DNA of 64,000 bases, taken from JALZUR01 sp965205365. GTDB lineage: Bacteria; Bdellovibrionota; Bdellovibrionia; Bdellovibrionales; UBA1609. Under the pieces are notes generated by a model that was not told the DNA's origin, ran no database searches, and saw only the letters and a list, made by a program, of their open reading frames with translations. The position numbers and the translations under genes are program-made. Below are positions 36,366-43,994 of this stretch, in pieces. Location: NCBI GenBank assembly GCA_965205365.1, contig CBDBGT010000011.1, forward strand, positions 496,001 to 560,000. The letters run 5' to 3'. The number at the start of each line of letters is the position of its first letter. Position 1 is the stretch's first letter.

Positions 36366-36515
36366 ATATATATCCTCACAATATATATTATCAAAATATT
36401 GTGATTTATGCAAATTTATCTTGATTTGTATCTATTCAGTATAATCTGTTCCTACCTAATTCAACGGATAGCTTACTTTAAAACACGACCTCCATTAGTC
36501 TAGCTAGACGATTCT

Positions 36516-36545
36516 TAGGTGATGCTTACTTTCATACATTGTCTA
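36516..36545. repeat. Short repeat shared with the IS110 relic end
   Basis: TAGGTGATGCTTACTTTCAT followed by ACATTGTCT resembles the DNA at 4501-4530 upstream of the IS110 relic. It suggests the remains of a second IS110 terminus here. Confidence 0.5.
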
Positions 36546-36584
36546 AAAGATCATCATAAAATTTTTGCTGCTTATCTTCTTTTT

Positions 36585-36776
36585 TTAACATCTCATGATT
36601 TTAAAAAACTTTTCTATATTAGATTTTATTAGATTGGTTTGAAACTGTGCCATGGCTAGCATAACAGTCATCCCAATGGTAGAGGCTATGAGAACTGAAA
36701 TTAAAGCATAGCCGGAGTTAGATCTGATTAGAAAATTTAGGGGGGAAAGATATTTTACAAGCTCTTGCCCTAATCT
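36585..36776 (-). pseudogene. Type IV prepilin-like gene fragment
   Basis: A 64-codon minus-strand frame without a start codon reads RSNSGYALISVLIASTIGMT then VMLAMAQFQTN. This looks like a prepilin leader, cleaved after Gly, plus the N-terminal pilin helix (G-Y/F-x-L-x-x-x-L-x-A pattern). The expected Glu at +5 is absent, as in some minor pilins. It stops after IEKFFKIMRC. The frame opens directly after a TAG with no ATG. Likely a degraded minor pilin. Confidence 0.45.
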
Positions 36777-36943
36777 CTACGATCAAGTTCTGACCCTTAA
36801 AAATCATGTGAGCAAATCTCAATAAGTTCATCTCCTCTATTGGTTCCCAAGTTTTTAAACATCACTGACTCCTTTTTTTATAAAATAAATCATTTTTTTA
36901 TCCTCTTTTTTTTTTGTTTTTTTAAATGTGAACTTAGAGATTT

Positions 36944-37513
36944 TTAATCTGGCCAAAGCTTCCCAAGATTAAACTCAAGGTCCTCAAATGGAGGAGCTTT
37001 CACTAGATCGTCTTTTTCAAAAATAAGATCTGCTTTATAGCTTTTTCCATCTAAAATTAAAACTTCTAACACCCTATTTAGTGGATCAACAATCCAGTAA
37101 TAAGGAACCTTGTTTTCAGCATAAATTTTTAACTTAGATATTCTATCATAACGAGCTGTTGAGGGAGACAAGACTTCACAAGCCCAATCAGGAGCTACAG
37201 AAAAATATACTTTTTCTGCGAGCTTAGGAAGCCTTTCTCTTTTCCAGCCTCCTACATCAGGAACAATAACTTGATCTTTTAAATGAACTTCTGGTTCATC
37301 TAAAATCCACCACCCCCCAGGACCATTTTCTCCTAGTTGATAAGGTGGAAGAATAATAGACCCTATTGTCGAACTTGCACTAGCATGTATAAGAGCTGGC
37401 CTTGGCTGCGCAATAAGTTCTCCGTTTATAATTTCACCAACAACATTTTTAGGAAGAGCACATAAATCTTCATACAAGTCTTTAAATTTTTTTTTCTTTA
37501 GTGCTTCACTCAT
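36944..37513 (-). CDS. Uma2-family (DUF820) putative restriction endonuclease fold protein
   Basis: 189 aa with the Uma2 pattern: YEDLCALPKNVVGEIINGEL, PALIHASASSTIGSIILPPY, GGWWILDEPEVHL, VIVPDVGGWKRERLP, PDWACEVLSPSTARYDR and KLKIYAENKVPYYWIVDP. The PD-(D/E)xK nuclease fold is known for the family; PDV, E and K are visible. The biological role of Uma2 proteins is unclear, and they are abundant in cyanobacteria and some delta-like bacteria. ATG at 37513 follows AAGGT. It stands alone in a decayed region. Confidence 0.88.
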   Translation of the reverse strand: MSEALKKKKFKDLYEDLCALPKNVVGEIINGELIAQPRPALIHASASSTIGSIILPPYQLGENGPGGWWILDEPEVHLKDQVIVPDVGGWKRERLPKLAEKVYFSVAPDWACEVLSPSTARYDRISKLKIYAENKVPYYWIVDPLNRVLEVLILDGKSYKADLIFEKDDLVKAPPFEDLEFNLGKLWPD

Positions 37514-37728
37514 ACTTTTACCTTAAATTTTATGCTATACTTTAAATTATAAATTTAATTTAAAATTAAAACAATAAATAACCCAATGAGAACTTCTCTT
37601 TGAGCTTAAATTTTTGATAAAAGTTTATCTTTAGCCTTTTTTAAGTTGAAATTTGAGTAAACTAAGTAGGTTCAAGATAAAAGTCTAGTTACTCTCCTCG
37701 TCTAAAATTCCTACTTCACTTTTATTTT

Positions 37729-38012
37729 TAGAAGAAAACGTCCATAATAAAACTGTAAATAAAGTTAAAGCTCACATATTATATCCTATATAAATTCTTA
37801 TATTTTATACTCTATGTATCGGATAAAGGGCTTAAAAACTAAAGGAAATTAAGTGATTTTCTTAATTTAATATTAAGGCGTAATACGTGTGGCTTTTTAG
37901 ATTTATTTTTAACTTAGTGTTTTTAAAGAATTGCTTTTATCTTATTTTGATACAAAATAAGAAAAAAAAAATTACTAAAAATAGTCCCTTTGGATATCAT
38001 TAATAGTTAATC
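37729..38012 (-). repeat. Third, promoter-only relic of the long repeat
   Basis: Matches the first about 40 coding bases and the 230 or so upstream bases of the two 1249-codon genes. The start region has changed: ATG is followed at once by TGA. Its upstream part, up to TTAATAGTTAA, matches copy 1 (to about 16502) further than copy 2 does. The gene body is missing. It is a leftover of a third family member or a partial duplication. Confidence 0.85.
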
Positions 38013-38083
38013 AATTCGACTGCGCTAGATAAAAGCCCTAGAAGATAAGTCCAAGAAAAAAAACAAAGATTCTTCATAAAGCT

Positions 38084-39661
38084 TTAATCCTGAAAAAGGT
38101 TTGAACTCGAGTTACTTAAAAAGTTTTTTTTAGAATGAACTGATCTGGCTGAGTGTTTTGACTTTCCACGTCCACCATACTGTTTAGGGCTCTTACGATC
38201 ATTTTTAAAAAAGGCTTTAGAAGAAGATTTTTTTTTAAAATTACTCTGAGCAGATGAAAAGCTGGGTTTTTTTTCATCATAGTGATTGTCATTTGATTTT
38301 AATTTTTTAAAATGATTTTCATTTAAATCAGCTTCATTAAATTCACCATTTTTTAACTTAGCCAAACGCCTGTTTGGCCCAACAAAGCCCCCTGTTCTTC
38401 GTCTATCCCATGGCTTACCGCTGCCTTTTCTACCCTTATTGTCCCCTGAATCTGCCAAGTATCCACCTCGCCTATGCCTTTTAGGGCCACTTCTTTTTCC
38501 TCCATTTTGGTTTCTACTTTTAAAACGTCGTTCTCCATTATCCTTACCACCAGTGAACCCACCCTCTAACTCAACACCTTGAATTTTATATCTTTTAGCC
38601 AATCGAATCCAAGCACTATGATCCTGACGAGCAACAAAACTAAGGGCCTCACCTTTAGCCCCATTACGTGCGGTTCTTCCAATTCTATGAATATAATCTT
38701 CTTCTATTATTGGGAGGTCATAATTGATCACGTGCCCAACTAGAGGAATATCAATTCCACGAGCTGCAACATCTGTTGCACATAAAACTCTAGTTTTTTC
38801 GGATTTAAAATTTTGGATAGCGCGGTTTCTTCGCCCTTGAGACAAATTTCCATGGATAATACCTACTTTAAAACCAAACTCTTGTAAATAACCTGCAACT
38901 TCATCTGTTCTAAATTTTGTTCTAAAAAATACAATTACCAAACCCTTTCTTTTATTAAGTTCATCAACTAATTTATCATTTTTCTCTTTATTATTAACTT
39001 GAAGAATTGATTGTTTAACTTTTTCAACTGGTAATGAAACTCTGCCCACGTCCATTTTCACAGGATCCTGAAGATAGGCTTTAGCAAGTTGTTTAACTTT
39101 AGTTGGTAGGGTTGCAGTGAATAAAGATGTTTGTCTACTCTTAGGAAGGTGCTCTAAAATCTCATCAAGCTGAGGTTGAAACCCCATATCAAGCATTCTA
39201 TCACCTTCATCTAAAACTAAAATTTGTGTTTTGTCTAATTTAATTGATCTACGTCTTAAGTGATCATTAAGCCTACCAGGTGTTGCTACAACAATACGTG
39301 GTTTCTTTTTAAGAGCTCTAAACTGTTTCATCATATCCGTACCACCAACTAAAGTAGTCACAGAAATATCGTTACAATAACGTGTTAACTCCATCATAAC
39401 CCCTGCAATCTGTTTTGCAAGTTCTCTTGTTGGTGCAAGAATTAAAGCATTCCTATTTTTTTTCTCTAAAAGTCTTTGAACTAATGGAATGCCAAAAGCA
39501 CCTGTTTTGCCAGACCCTGTTTGAGCACAAGCCATAATGTCTTTACCCTCTAAAGACTCATCTATCACTGCGTTTTGAACTTTTGTGGGTTCTTTAAATT
39601 CAAGTTTAGCCAAAGCTTTTTTAATGGGCTCTGCTAAAAGCATATCCTTAAACTCTACCAT
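38084..39661 (-). CDS. DEAD-box-family RNA helicase (RhlE-like) with DEGD motif
   Basis: ATP-dependent RNA unwinding, for example in ribosome assembly or RNA decay. Motifs in order: Q-motif FKEPTKVQ (23-30), AQTGSGKT (46-53), PTRELA, TPGR, motif II DEGD (151-154) in place of DEAD, TAT in place of SAT (LFTATLP), then ARGIDIPLV and HRIGRTARNG. Residues from about 375 on are a basic, Gly/Lys/Arg/Ser-rich tail typical of RhlE and cold-shock helicases. ATG at 39661 follows GAGGACA. The Gly in motif II was read directly from the codons. It is upstream of no obvious partner. Confidence 0.92.
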   Translation of the reverse strand: MVEFKDMLLAEPIKKALAKLEFKEPTKVQNAVIDESLEGKDIMACAQTGSGKTGAFGIPLVQRLLEKKNRNALILAPTRELAKQIAGVMMELTRYCNDISVTTLVGGTDMMKQFRALKKKPRIVVATPGRLNDHLRRRSIKLDKTQILVLDEGDRMLDMGFQPQLDEILEHLPKSRQTSLFTATLPTKVKQLAKAYLQDPVKMDVGRVSLPVEKVKQSILQVNNKEKNDKLVDELNKRKGLVIVFFRTKFRTDEVAGYLQEFGFKVGIIHGNLSQGRRNRAIQNFKSEKTRVLCATDVAARGIDIPLVGHVINYDLPIIEEDYIHRIGRTARNGAKGEALSFVARQDHSAWIRLAKRYKIQGVELEGGFTGGKDNGERRFKSRNQNGGKRSGPKRHRRGGYLADSGDNKGRKGSGKPWDRRRTGGFVGPNRRLAKLKNGEFNEADLNENHFKKLKSNDNHYDEKKPSFSSAQSNFKKKSSSKAFFKNDRKSPKQYGGRGKSKHSARSVHSKKNFLSNSSSNLFQD

Positions 39662-39859
39662 ATTCTATTGTCCTCTCTAGATATGCACCATTGCACTATC
39701 TTATTTAGATCTATACCTAAAGAGGGTTTGGCATAAGCTAAATTATCCGAGCCAATCTCTTAACTTGTGATCTAAGCTTGGTCTTACACTTATTTAAAGA
39801 AGCAAGTCAATGAATTATCAAAGCTAATAATAAATACACTTTAAAAGCCATTAAAAATC

Positions 39860-40858
39860 CTATTTTTTAAAGGAAGAAGCTAAGTGATTTCTTCCTTTTA
39901 CTGAAATCTCACGTCCCCTTGGAGTTCGAATCAAATACCCTTCCTTTAATAAGTACGGTTCATACACATCTTCAATAGTTGACCTGTCTTCAGATAGTGT
40001 TGCTGATAAAGCATCAATTCCAACAGGGCCTCCACCATAATAGTTCTCAATGACTCTAAGAATTCTCCTATCCATTTGATCAAGACCTTCTTTATCAATA
40101 TCCATTAAATTTAATGCTTTTTGAACAACATCATCATTAACAACAGAAAACTTTCCAACTAATGCATAATCCCTAACTCTTCTTAAAATACGGTTTGCAA
40201 CTCTTGGAGTTCCTCTAGAGCACTTAGATATAACCTGAACAGCTTCAGGATTTAAATTCAATTCAATTTTTTTAGCATTATTTTCTACAATCTTTGCAAG
40301 CTCTAACGGTTTATAAAATTGAAAATGCAAATGAGCAATAAACCTATCACGCAATGGATTTGACAATAGTCCTGATCGAGTTGTGGCTCCAATGAGAGTA
40401 AAAGGATTCAGATCAATCTGCATAGTGCGTGCAGAAGGCCCTTCACCTAAAACAATATCAAGCTTATGGTCCTCCATTGCAGAATACAATATCTCTTCTA
40501 TGGAAATATTAATTCTATGAATTTCGTCAATAAACAAAACATCACGAGGCTGAAGGTTTGTTAACAGCGAGGCTAGATCTCCTTTTTTCTCCAATGCAGG
40601 ACCGGACACAACATGAAGATTAGCCTTAAGTTCTTTTGAAATAATCATTGCCAAAGAAGTCTTACCCAAACCTGGAGGTCCAGATAAAAGGGCATGATCC
40701 ATGGCGGCCCCTCTAATTTTAGCAGAGTTCACCATAAGTTTAATATTTTCTACAACTTTTAACTGACCTATGTACTCGGAAAAATCAAGGGGTCGTAAAA
40801 AAATTTCTGCTTTTTTCTCAGACGGCTCTATAAAATGATCTACTAAACGCTCTGTCAT
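39860..40858 (-). CDS. ruvB: Holliday junction branch migration ATPase RuvB
   Basis: Motor of the RuvABC resolvasome. RPLDFSEYIGQ, LLSGPPGLGKTSLA (Walker A), LFIDEIHRI (Walker B), GATTRSGLLSNPLRDRF and the C-terminal winged helix (GGGPVGIDALSATLSEDRST, YLIRTPRGRE) are all present. 332 aa, normal length. Third gene of the ruvC-ruvA-ruvB operon, starting ten bases after the ruvA stop. Confidence 0.98.
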   Translation of the reverse strand: MTERLVDHFIEPSEKKAEIFLRPLDFSEYIGQLKVVENIKLMVNSAKIRGAAMDHALLSGPPGLGKTSLAMIISKELKANLHVVSGPALEKKGDLASLLTNLQPRDVLFIDEIHRINISIEEILYSAMEDHKLDIVLGEGPSARTMQIDLNPFTLIGATTRSGLLSNPLRDRFIAHLHFQFYKPLELAKIVENNAKKIELNLNPEAVQVISKCSRGTPRVANRILRRVRDYALVGKFSVVNDDVVQKALNLMDIDKEGLDQMDRRILRVIENYYGGGPVGIDALSATLSEDRSTIEDVYEPYLLKEGYLIRTPRGREISVKGRNHLASSFKK

Positions 40859-40868
40859 AAAAACCTCT

Positions 40869-41528
40869 TTATATTTCTTTTAAAACTAAATGCACTAACT
40901 GCTCAACCTTTTTAATTGTATTTTCTTTTAAAATTCTTTGTGCAAGGGGAATAACCTTGTCTGTTTGAAACCCTAAATTTTCACACGCTAACACCGTATC
41001 ATTTAAAATTCTTTCAGCATCTACGCTCATTTTATTTTTTTCAAGCTTTACTGTTGCCAAGCCTCCACTACTAAAAACTCCTTCTTGCTCAAAAGACCTT
41101 TGCTTAAAACTTAAAGAATCTAGAGAATACATTTTTACTTTATGTATTTTTTTATTTAAATCTAAAATAATTTGAGATGCTGCCTTAGTTCCTACACCAT
41201 TTACTGTAGTTAAAATGCTTTTTTGCTCAGTACTTACAGCCATAATAATTTGATCTAAGCTAATTTGAGAAACAATATTGTATGCTGATTTAGGCCCTAC
41301 ACCCTTTACTGTAGTCATGAGTTCAAAAAGCTTTTTCTCTCTTAAGGTTCTAAATGCAAATAAAACTTCTGTGCTCTCTCTAATTATATGAGCCACATAA
41401 ACGCAAGTCGACTCACCCTCTGGAAATATATAGCTACAATAGGTTTGATAACCTACACCGCTAGCTGTTTGAATTAAAGCCTCTTGGCCATCACTAAATA
41501 AAATAGTCCCTGTTAAAACACCAATCAT
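40869..41528 (-). CDS. ruvA: Holliday junction DNA helicase subunit RuvA
   Basis: Tetrameric junction-binding protein that loads RuvB. It begins MIGVLTGTILFSDGQEALIQ and has the OB-fold start, the HhH motifs (ELMTTVKGVGPKSA and ILTTVNGVGTKAA) and a divergent C-terminal domain III (from about 170) that contacts RuvB. 219 aa, slightly longer than usual. It starts 12 bases after ruvC. Confidence 0.96.
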   Translation of the reverse strand: MIGVLTGTILFSDGQEALIQTASGVGYQTYCSYIFPEGESTCVYVAHIIRESTEVLFAFRTLREKKLFELMTTVKGVGPKSAYNIVSQISLDQIIMAVSTEQKSILTTVNGVGTKAASQIILDLNKKIHKVKMYSLDSLSFKQRSFEQEGVFSSGGLATVKLEKNKMSVDAERILNDTVLACENLGFQTDKVIPLAQRILKENTIKKVEQLVHLVLKEI

Positions 41529-41540
41529 AAATATTTTTCC

Positions 41541-42104
41541 CTATTTTAAATGTTTAAGACTTTCCTTTAAACCTACACCCTTAGTTTTTCTACTTCTAAG
41601 CTGGCCTACTGCTCCCATAGCTCCTCTTCTAAAACTATGGCATAAAGCTATGGCCACAGCATCACTTTCATCATGGGTCTGAGGCCTATAGTTTGGAAAT
41701 ACAAAACCCAAAGACTTTTCTAAACTTTCCTTAGAGGATAAACCATATCCAGATACTGTAGACTTAATTAGATTAGGAGAGTACTCAAAAATAGAGGCCA
41801 CTTTTTTAGAAACTGCTGAAATTATAGCACCTCTTGCTTGTGCAAGTTTTGCCAGTGAATTGACATTTTTAACATGAATAAGAGTTTCTAAGGCCAATTC
41901 GTAAGGAGGAAGATCTTCAACTAGTTTCTCAAAATAATTGCTTAAAGTACTAATTCTATTAAAAAAGTCTTCTTTTTGATTGAGCTTACAAGTGCCAGAC
42001 TTCACTATTTGAAAGTCTCTTCTAACACATTTAACCAGCCCATAGCCTGCATATATAGAGCCTGGATCAACACCTAAAATAAGTACTTCTTCTTTAGAGT
42101 GCAC
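41541..42104 (-). CDS. ruvC: Crossover junction endodeoxyribonuclease RuvC
   Basis: Cleaves Holliday junctions. GTG start at 42104 with GGGGG upstream. ILGVDPGS supplies the first catalytic Asp, LALETLIHVKN the Glu, and THDESDAVAIAL the C-terminal Asp pair. 187 aa, normal. First gene of the ruvCAB operon, an order common in many Gram-negatives. Confidence 0.96.
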   Translation of the reverse strand: MHSKEEVLILGVDPGSIYAGYGLVKCVRRDFQIVKSGTCKLNQKEDFFNRISTLSNYFEKLVEDLPPYELALETLIHVKNVNSLAKLAQARGAIISAVSKKVASIFEYSPNLIKSTVSGYGLSSKESLEKSLGFVFPNYRPQTHDESDAVAIALCHSFRRGAMGAVGQLRSRKTKGVGLKESLKHLK

Positions 42105-42225
42105 AAAGCCCCCTTTAAACTAAACGCTAAACTCATCCACATATAAGAGCAAAGAAAACCTTTAAACAAAGCACTCTCGCCTTCTAAAAAAAATCCATAC
42201 ACTAGCCTAAACTTTCACATACTGT

Positions 42226-42257
42226 TAAATTAAAGCCCTCCCACAGGGCTTAATTTA
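42226..42257 (-). terminator. Terminator-like hairpin at the PspC gene end
   Basis: AAGCCCT / AGGGCTT stem with a 5-base loop and flanking AAATTA/TAATTT, overlapping the stop codon of the PspC-domain gene. Confidence 0.55.
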
Positions 42258-42654
42258 CATCTCTCACTCCTGAAGAATCTACACCATGACTTTGTGTTTT
42301 AATATTTATTAAAAACAAAATCATATAAATAGCAAAAATTGGAATAAAGGCTGTGAAAATACAAGAAACCAAGGCTATAAATCGAAGCCATGTTTCATGA
42401 ATACCAAGCTTTGGCGCCAGTTTGTGACAAACTCCTAAGAATTTAGGCTGGTCCCCAAAATTAATTGTAAGCTCGCTAGGAAAAGAAATTACTGCAGAAA
42501 GGTAGACTAAAAACGTAACCCCAAAAGTACATAAAAAAGAAACCCACAAAGCTATTCTTAAAATCAAAACATGAATGCCTAATCTTGCAGCTAGCCCTCC
42601 GCAAACACCACCAAAAAGACCACTTCTTCTTATAAAAACATTTTGATTTTTCAT
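42250..42654 (-). CDS. Protein with two PspC domains
   Basis: 134 aa. Two successive PspC-like units: FIRRSGLFGGVCGGLAARLG with helix LRIALWVSFLCTFG (residues about 7-55), then KFLGVCHKLAPKLGIHETWL and a helix (72-120). PspC domains are small membrane proteins tied to the phage-shock/envelope-stress response. The doubled form is unusual but known. It has no pspA neighbour. Confidence 0.85.
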   Translation of the reverse strand: MKNQNVFIRRSGLFGGVCGGLAARLGIHVLILRIALWVSFLCTFGVTFLVYLSAVISFPSELTINFGDQPKFLGVCHKLAPKLGIHETWLRFIALVSCIFTAFIPIFAIYMILFLINIKTQSHGVDSSGVRDVN

Positions 42655-42680
42655 AACACCTTTATAAACTCTAGAACAAT

Positions 42681-42713
42681 AAAAAAAAGAAAGCCACCAT
42701 TAAAGGGGCCTTC
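42681..42713 (-). terminator. Terminator after the duplicated-domain secreted protein
   Basis: On the minus strand GAAGGCCCC and GGTGGCTTTC pair with a G-U wobble around a short loop, followed by eight T. It lies about 25 bases past the stop codon. Confidence 0.6.
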
Positions 42714-42740
42714 TCTCTTCTTAAAATTAAAATCTTTAAG

Positions 42741-43619
42741 CTAGCGCCTACGCCTACTTTGAACAACTTCAACAACAATCCTTTTAACCTTTATATTTCC
42801 TCTTAGGTTAAGCCTTACAGCTCCTCCTCTAAGGCCTCCTCGCTCTAACTGTTCTCTAACGGTTAGTGGCCCATATAAGACTAGGTTATGCATTGCCCCA
42901 CTGCCAATAAAATCCTCTCTATTTCCTCTAATCCTTCTTTCTTCAGAATTATGTCTCCCAACTTGTAAGGAAACCACACCTCTACCATATTTAGATTTAG
43001 CTCTTAAGCGAACAGATTTAATAGCTTTTCCTCTTAAATCCACACCCTGTTCTGCTAACTTTTTTCTTATTTTTATTATGGACTCTTCTCTTAAAACCCT
43101 GTTTGGATTTACAAAAATTGAATATGTTTGAGTTACTAATCTACGTCTTCTATGCCTACTTTGAACAACTTCAACAACAATCCTTTTAACCTTTATATTT
43201 CCTCTTAGATTAAGCCTTACAGCTCCTCCTCTAATGCCCCCTCGCTCTAACTGTTCTCTAACGAGTGGCCCATATAAGACTAGGTCATACATTGCCCCAT
43301 TGCCAATAAAATCCTCTCTATTTCCTCTAATCCTTCTTTCTTCAGAATTATATCTCTCAACTTGTAAGGAAGCCACACCTCTACCATATTTAGATTTGGC
43401 TCTTAAGCGAACAGATCTAATAGCTTTTCCTCTTAAGTCCACACCCTGCTCTGCTAACTTTCTTCTTATTGGTATTGTAGACTCTTCTCTTAAAACCTCT
43501 CCTTGAGGTAGAAAAATCGAATATCTCTCACTTACTAGTCTTGAGCTAGATTCCCTTGAATTTGCAGTAACTACTGTAGACATAGCTAAAACAGTCATTA
43601 CCATTAACAATTTTTTCAT
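42741..43619 (-). CDS. Secreted protein with two near-identical about 135-residue domains
   Basis: ATG at 43619 chosen by GGGGAG upstream and the signal peptide (MKKLLMVMTVLAMSTVVTANS). Two tandem units share IRxKLAEQGVDLRGKAI, SVRLRAKSKYGRG, NSEERRIRGNREDFIG, LVLYGPL, REQLERGG and the end NIKVKRIVVEVVQSRxRR. They are highly basic. The strand-rich pattern suggests a beta-sandwich; similar single-domain proteins are, as I recall, scattered in Bdellovibrio relatives, with no known role. The near identity of the units, at DNA level as well, indicates a recent internal duplication. It is monocistronic, with its own terminator. Confidence 0.7.
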   Translation of the reverse strand: MKKLLMVMTVLAMSTVVTANSRESSSRLVSERYSIFLPQGEVLREESTIPIRRKLAEQGVDLRGKAIRSVRLRAKSKYGRGVASLQVERYNSEERRIRGNREDFIGNGAMYDLVLYGPLVREQLERGGIRGGAVRLNLRGNIKVKRIVVEVVQSRHRRRRLVTQTYSIFVNPNRVLREESIIKIRKKLAEQGVDLRGKAIKSVRLRAKSKYGRGVVSLQVGRHNSEERRIRGNREDFIGSGAMHNLVLYGPLTVREQLERGGLRGGAVRLNLRGNIKVKRIVVEVVQSRRRR

Positions 43620-43994
43620 ATTACTCCCCCTCCTCTTTAGTTGGCTCAAATTCTAGATTTGTAAAAAAATTGTAGCAAGTTATATATATTAATCTCTAAT
43701 ATATATAACTTTTATAGATTGTTTATTTAATCATTATAAGAAAAAATTCTTATAACCTTTAGCCTTAGCCATAAGAAAAAACTTAGTCTCTAATATTCTA
43801 ATGAGTGCCCTTAGACATTTACTTATTAGAGGCATAAGTAAAGACTTTAACGCACATACCCATACATTTAAAAATAACGTTTAAAAGCTTATTTTTAAGC
43901 TTTATTTTAGATTTTTTAGTAAAAACATAGCACATCAGCTTTTAACAGCGCCTGTATTCAGTTTTACTTCACAGTTAAAGTAAATTAAAAACCC
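43620..43994. other. Intergenic, no gene seen
   Basis: About 370 bases of AT-rich DNA with the promoter of the upstream-lying secreted-protein gene. No open frame with a ribosome site. Confidence 0.4.
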
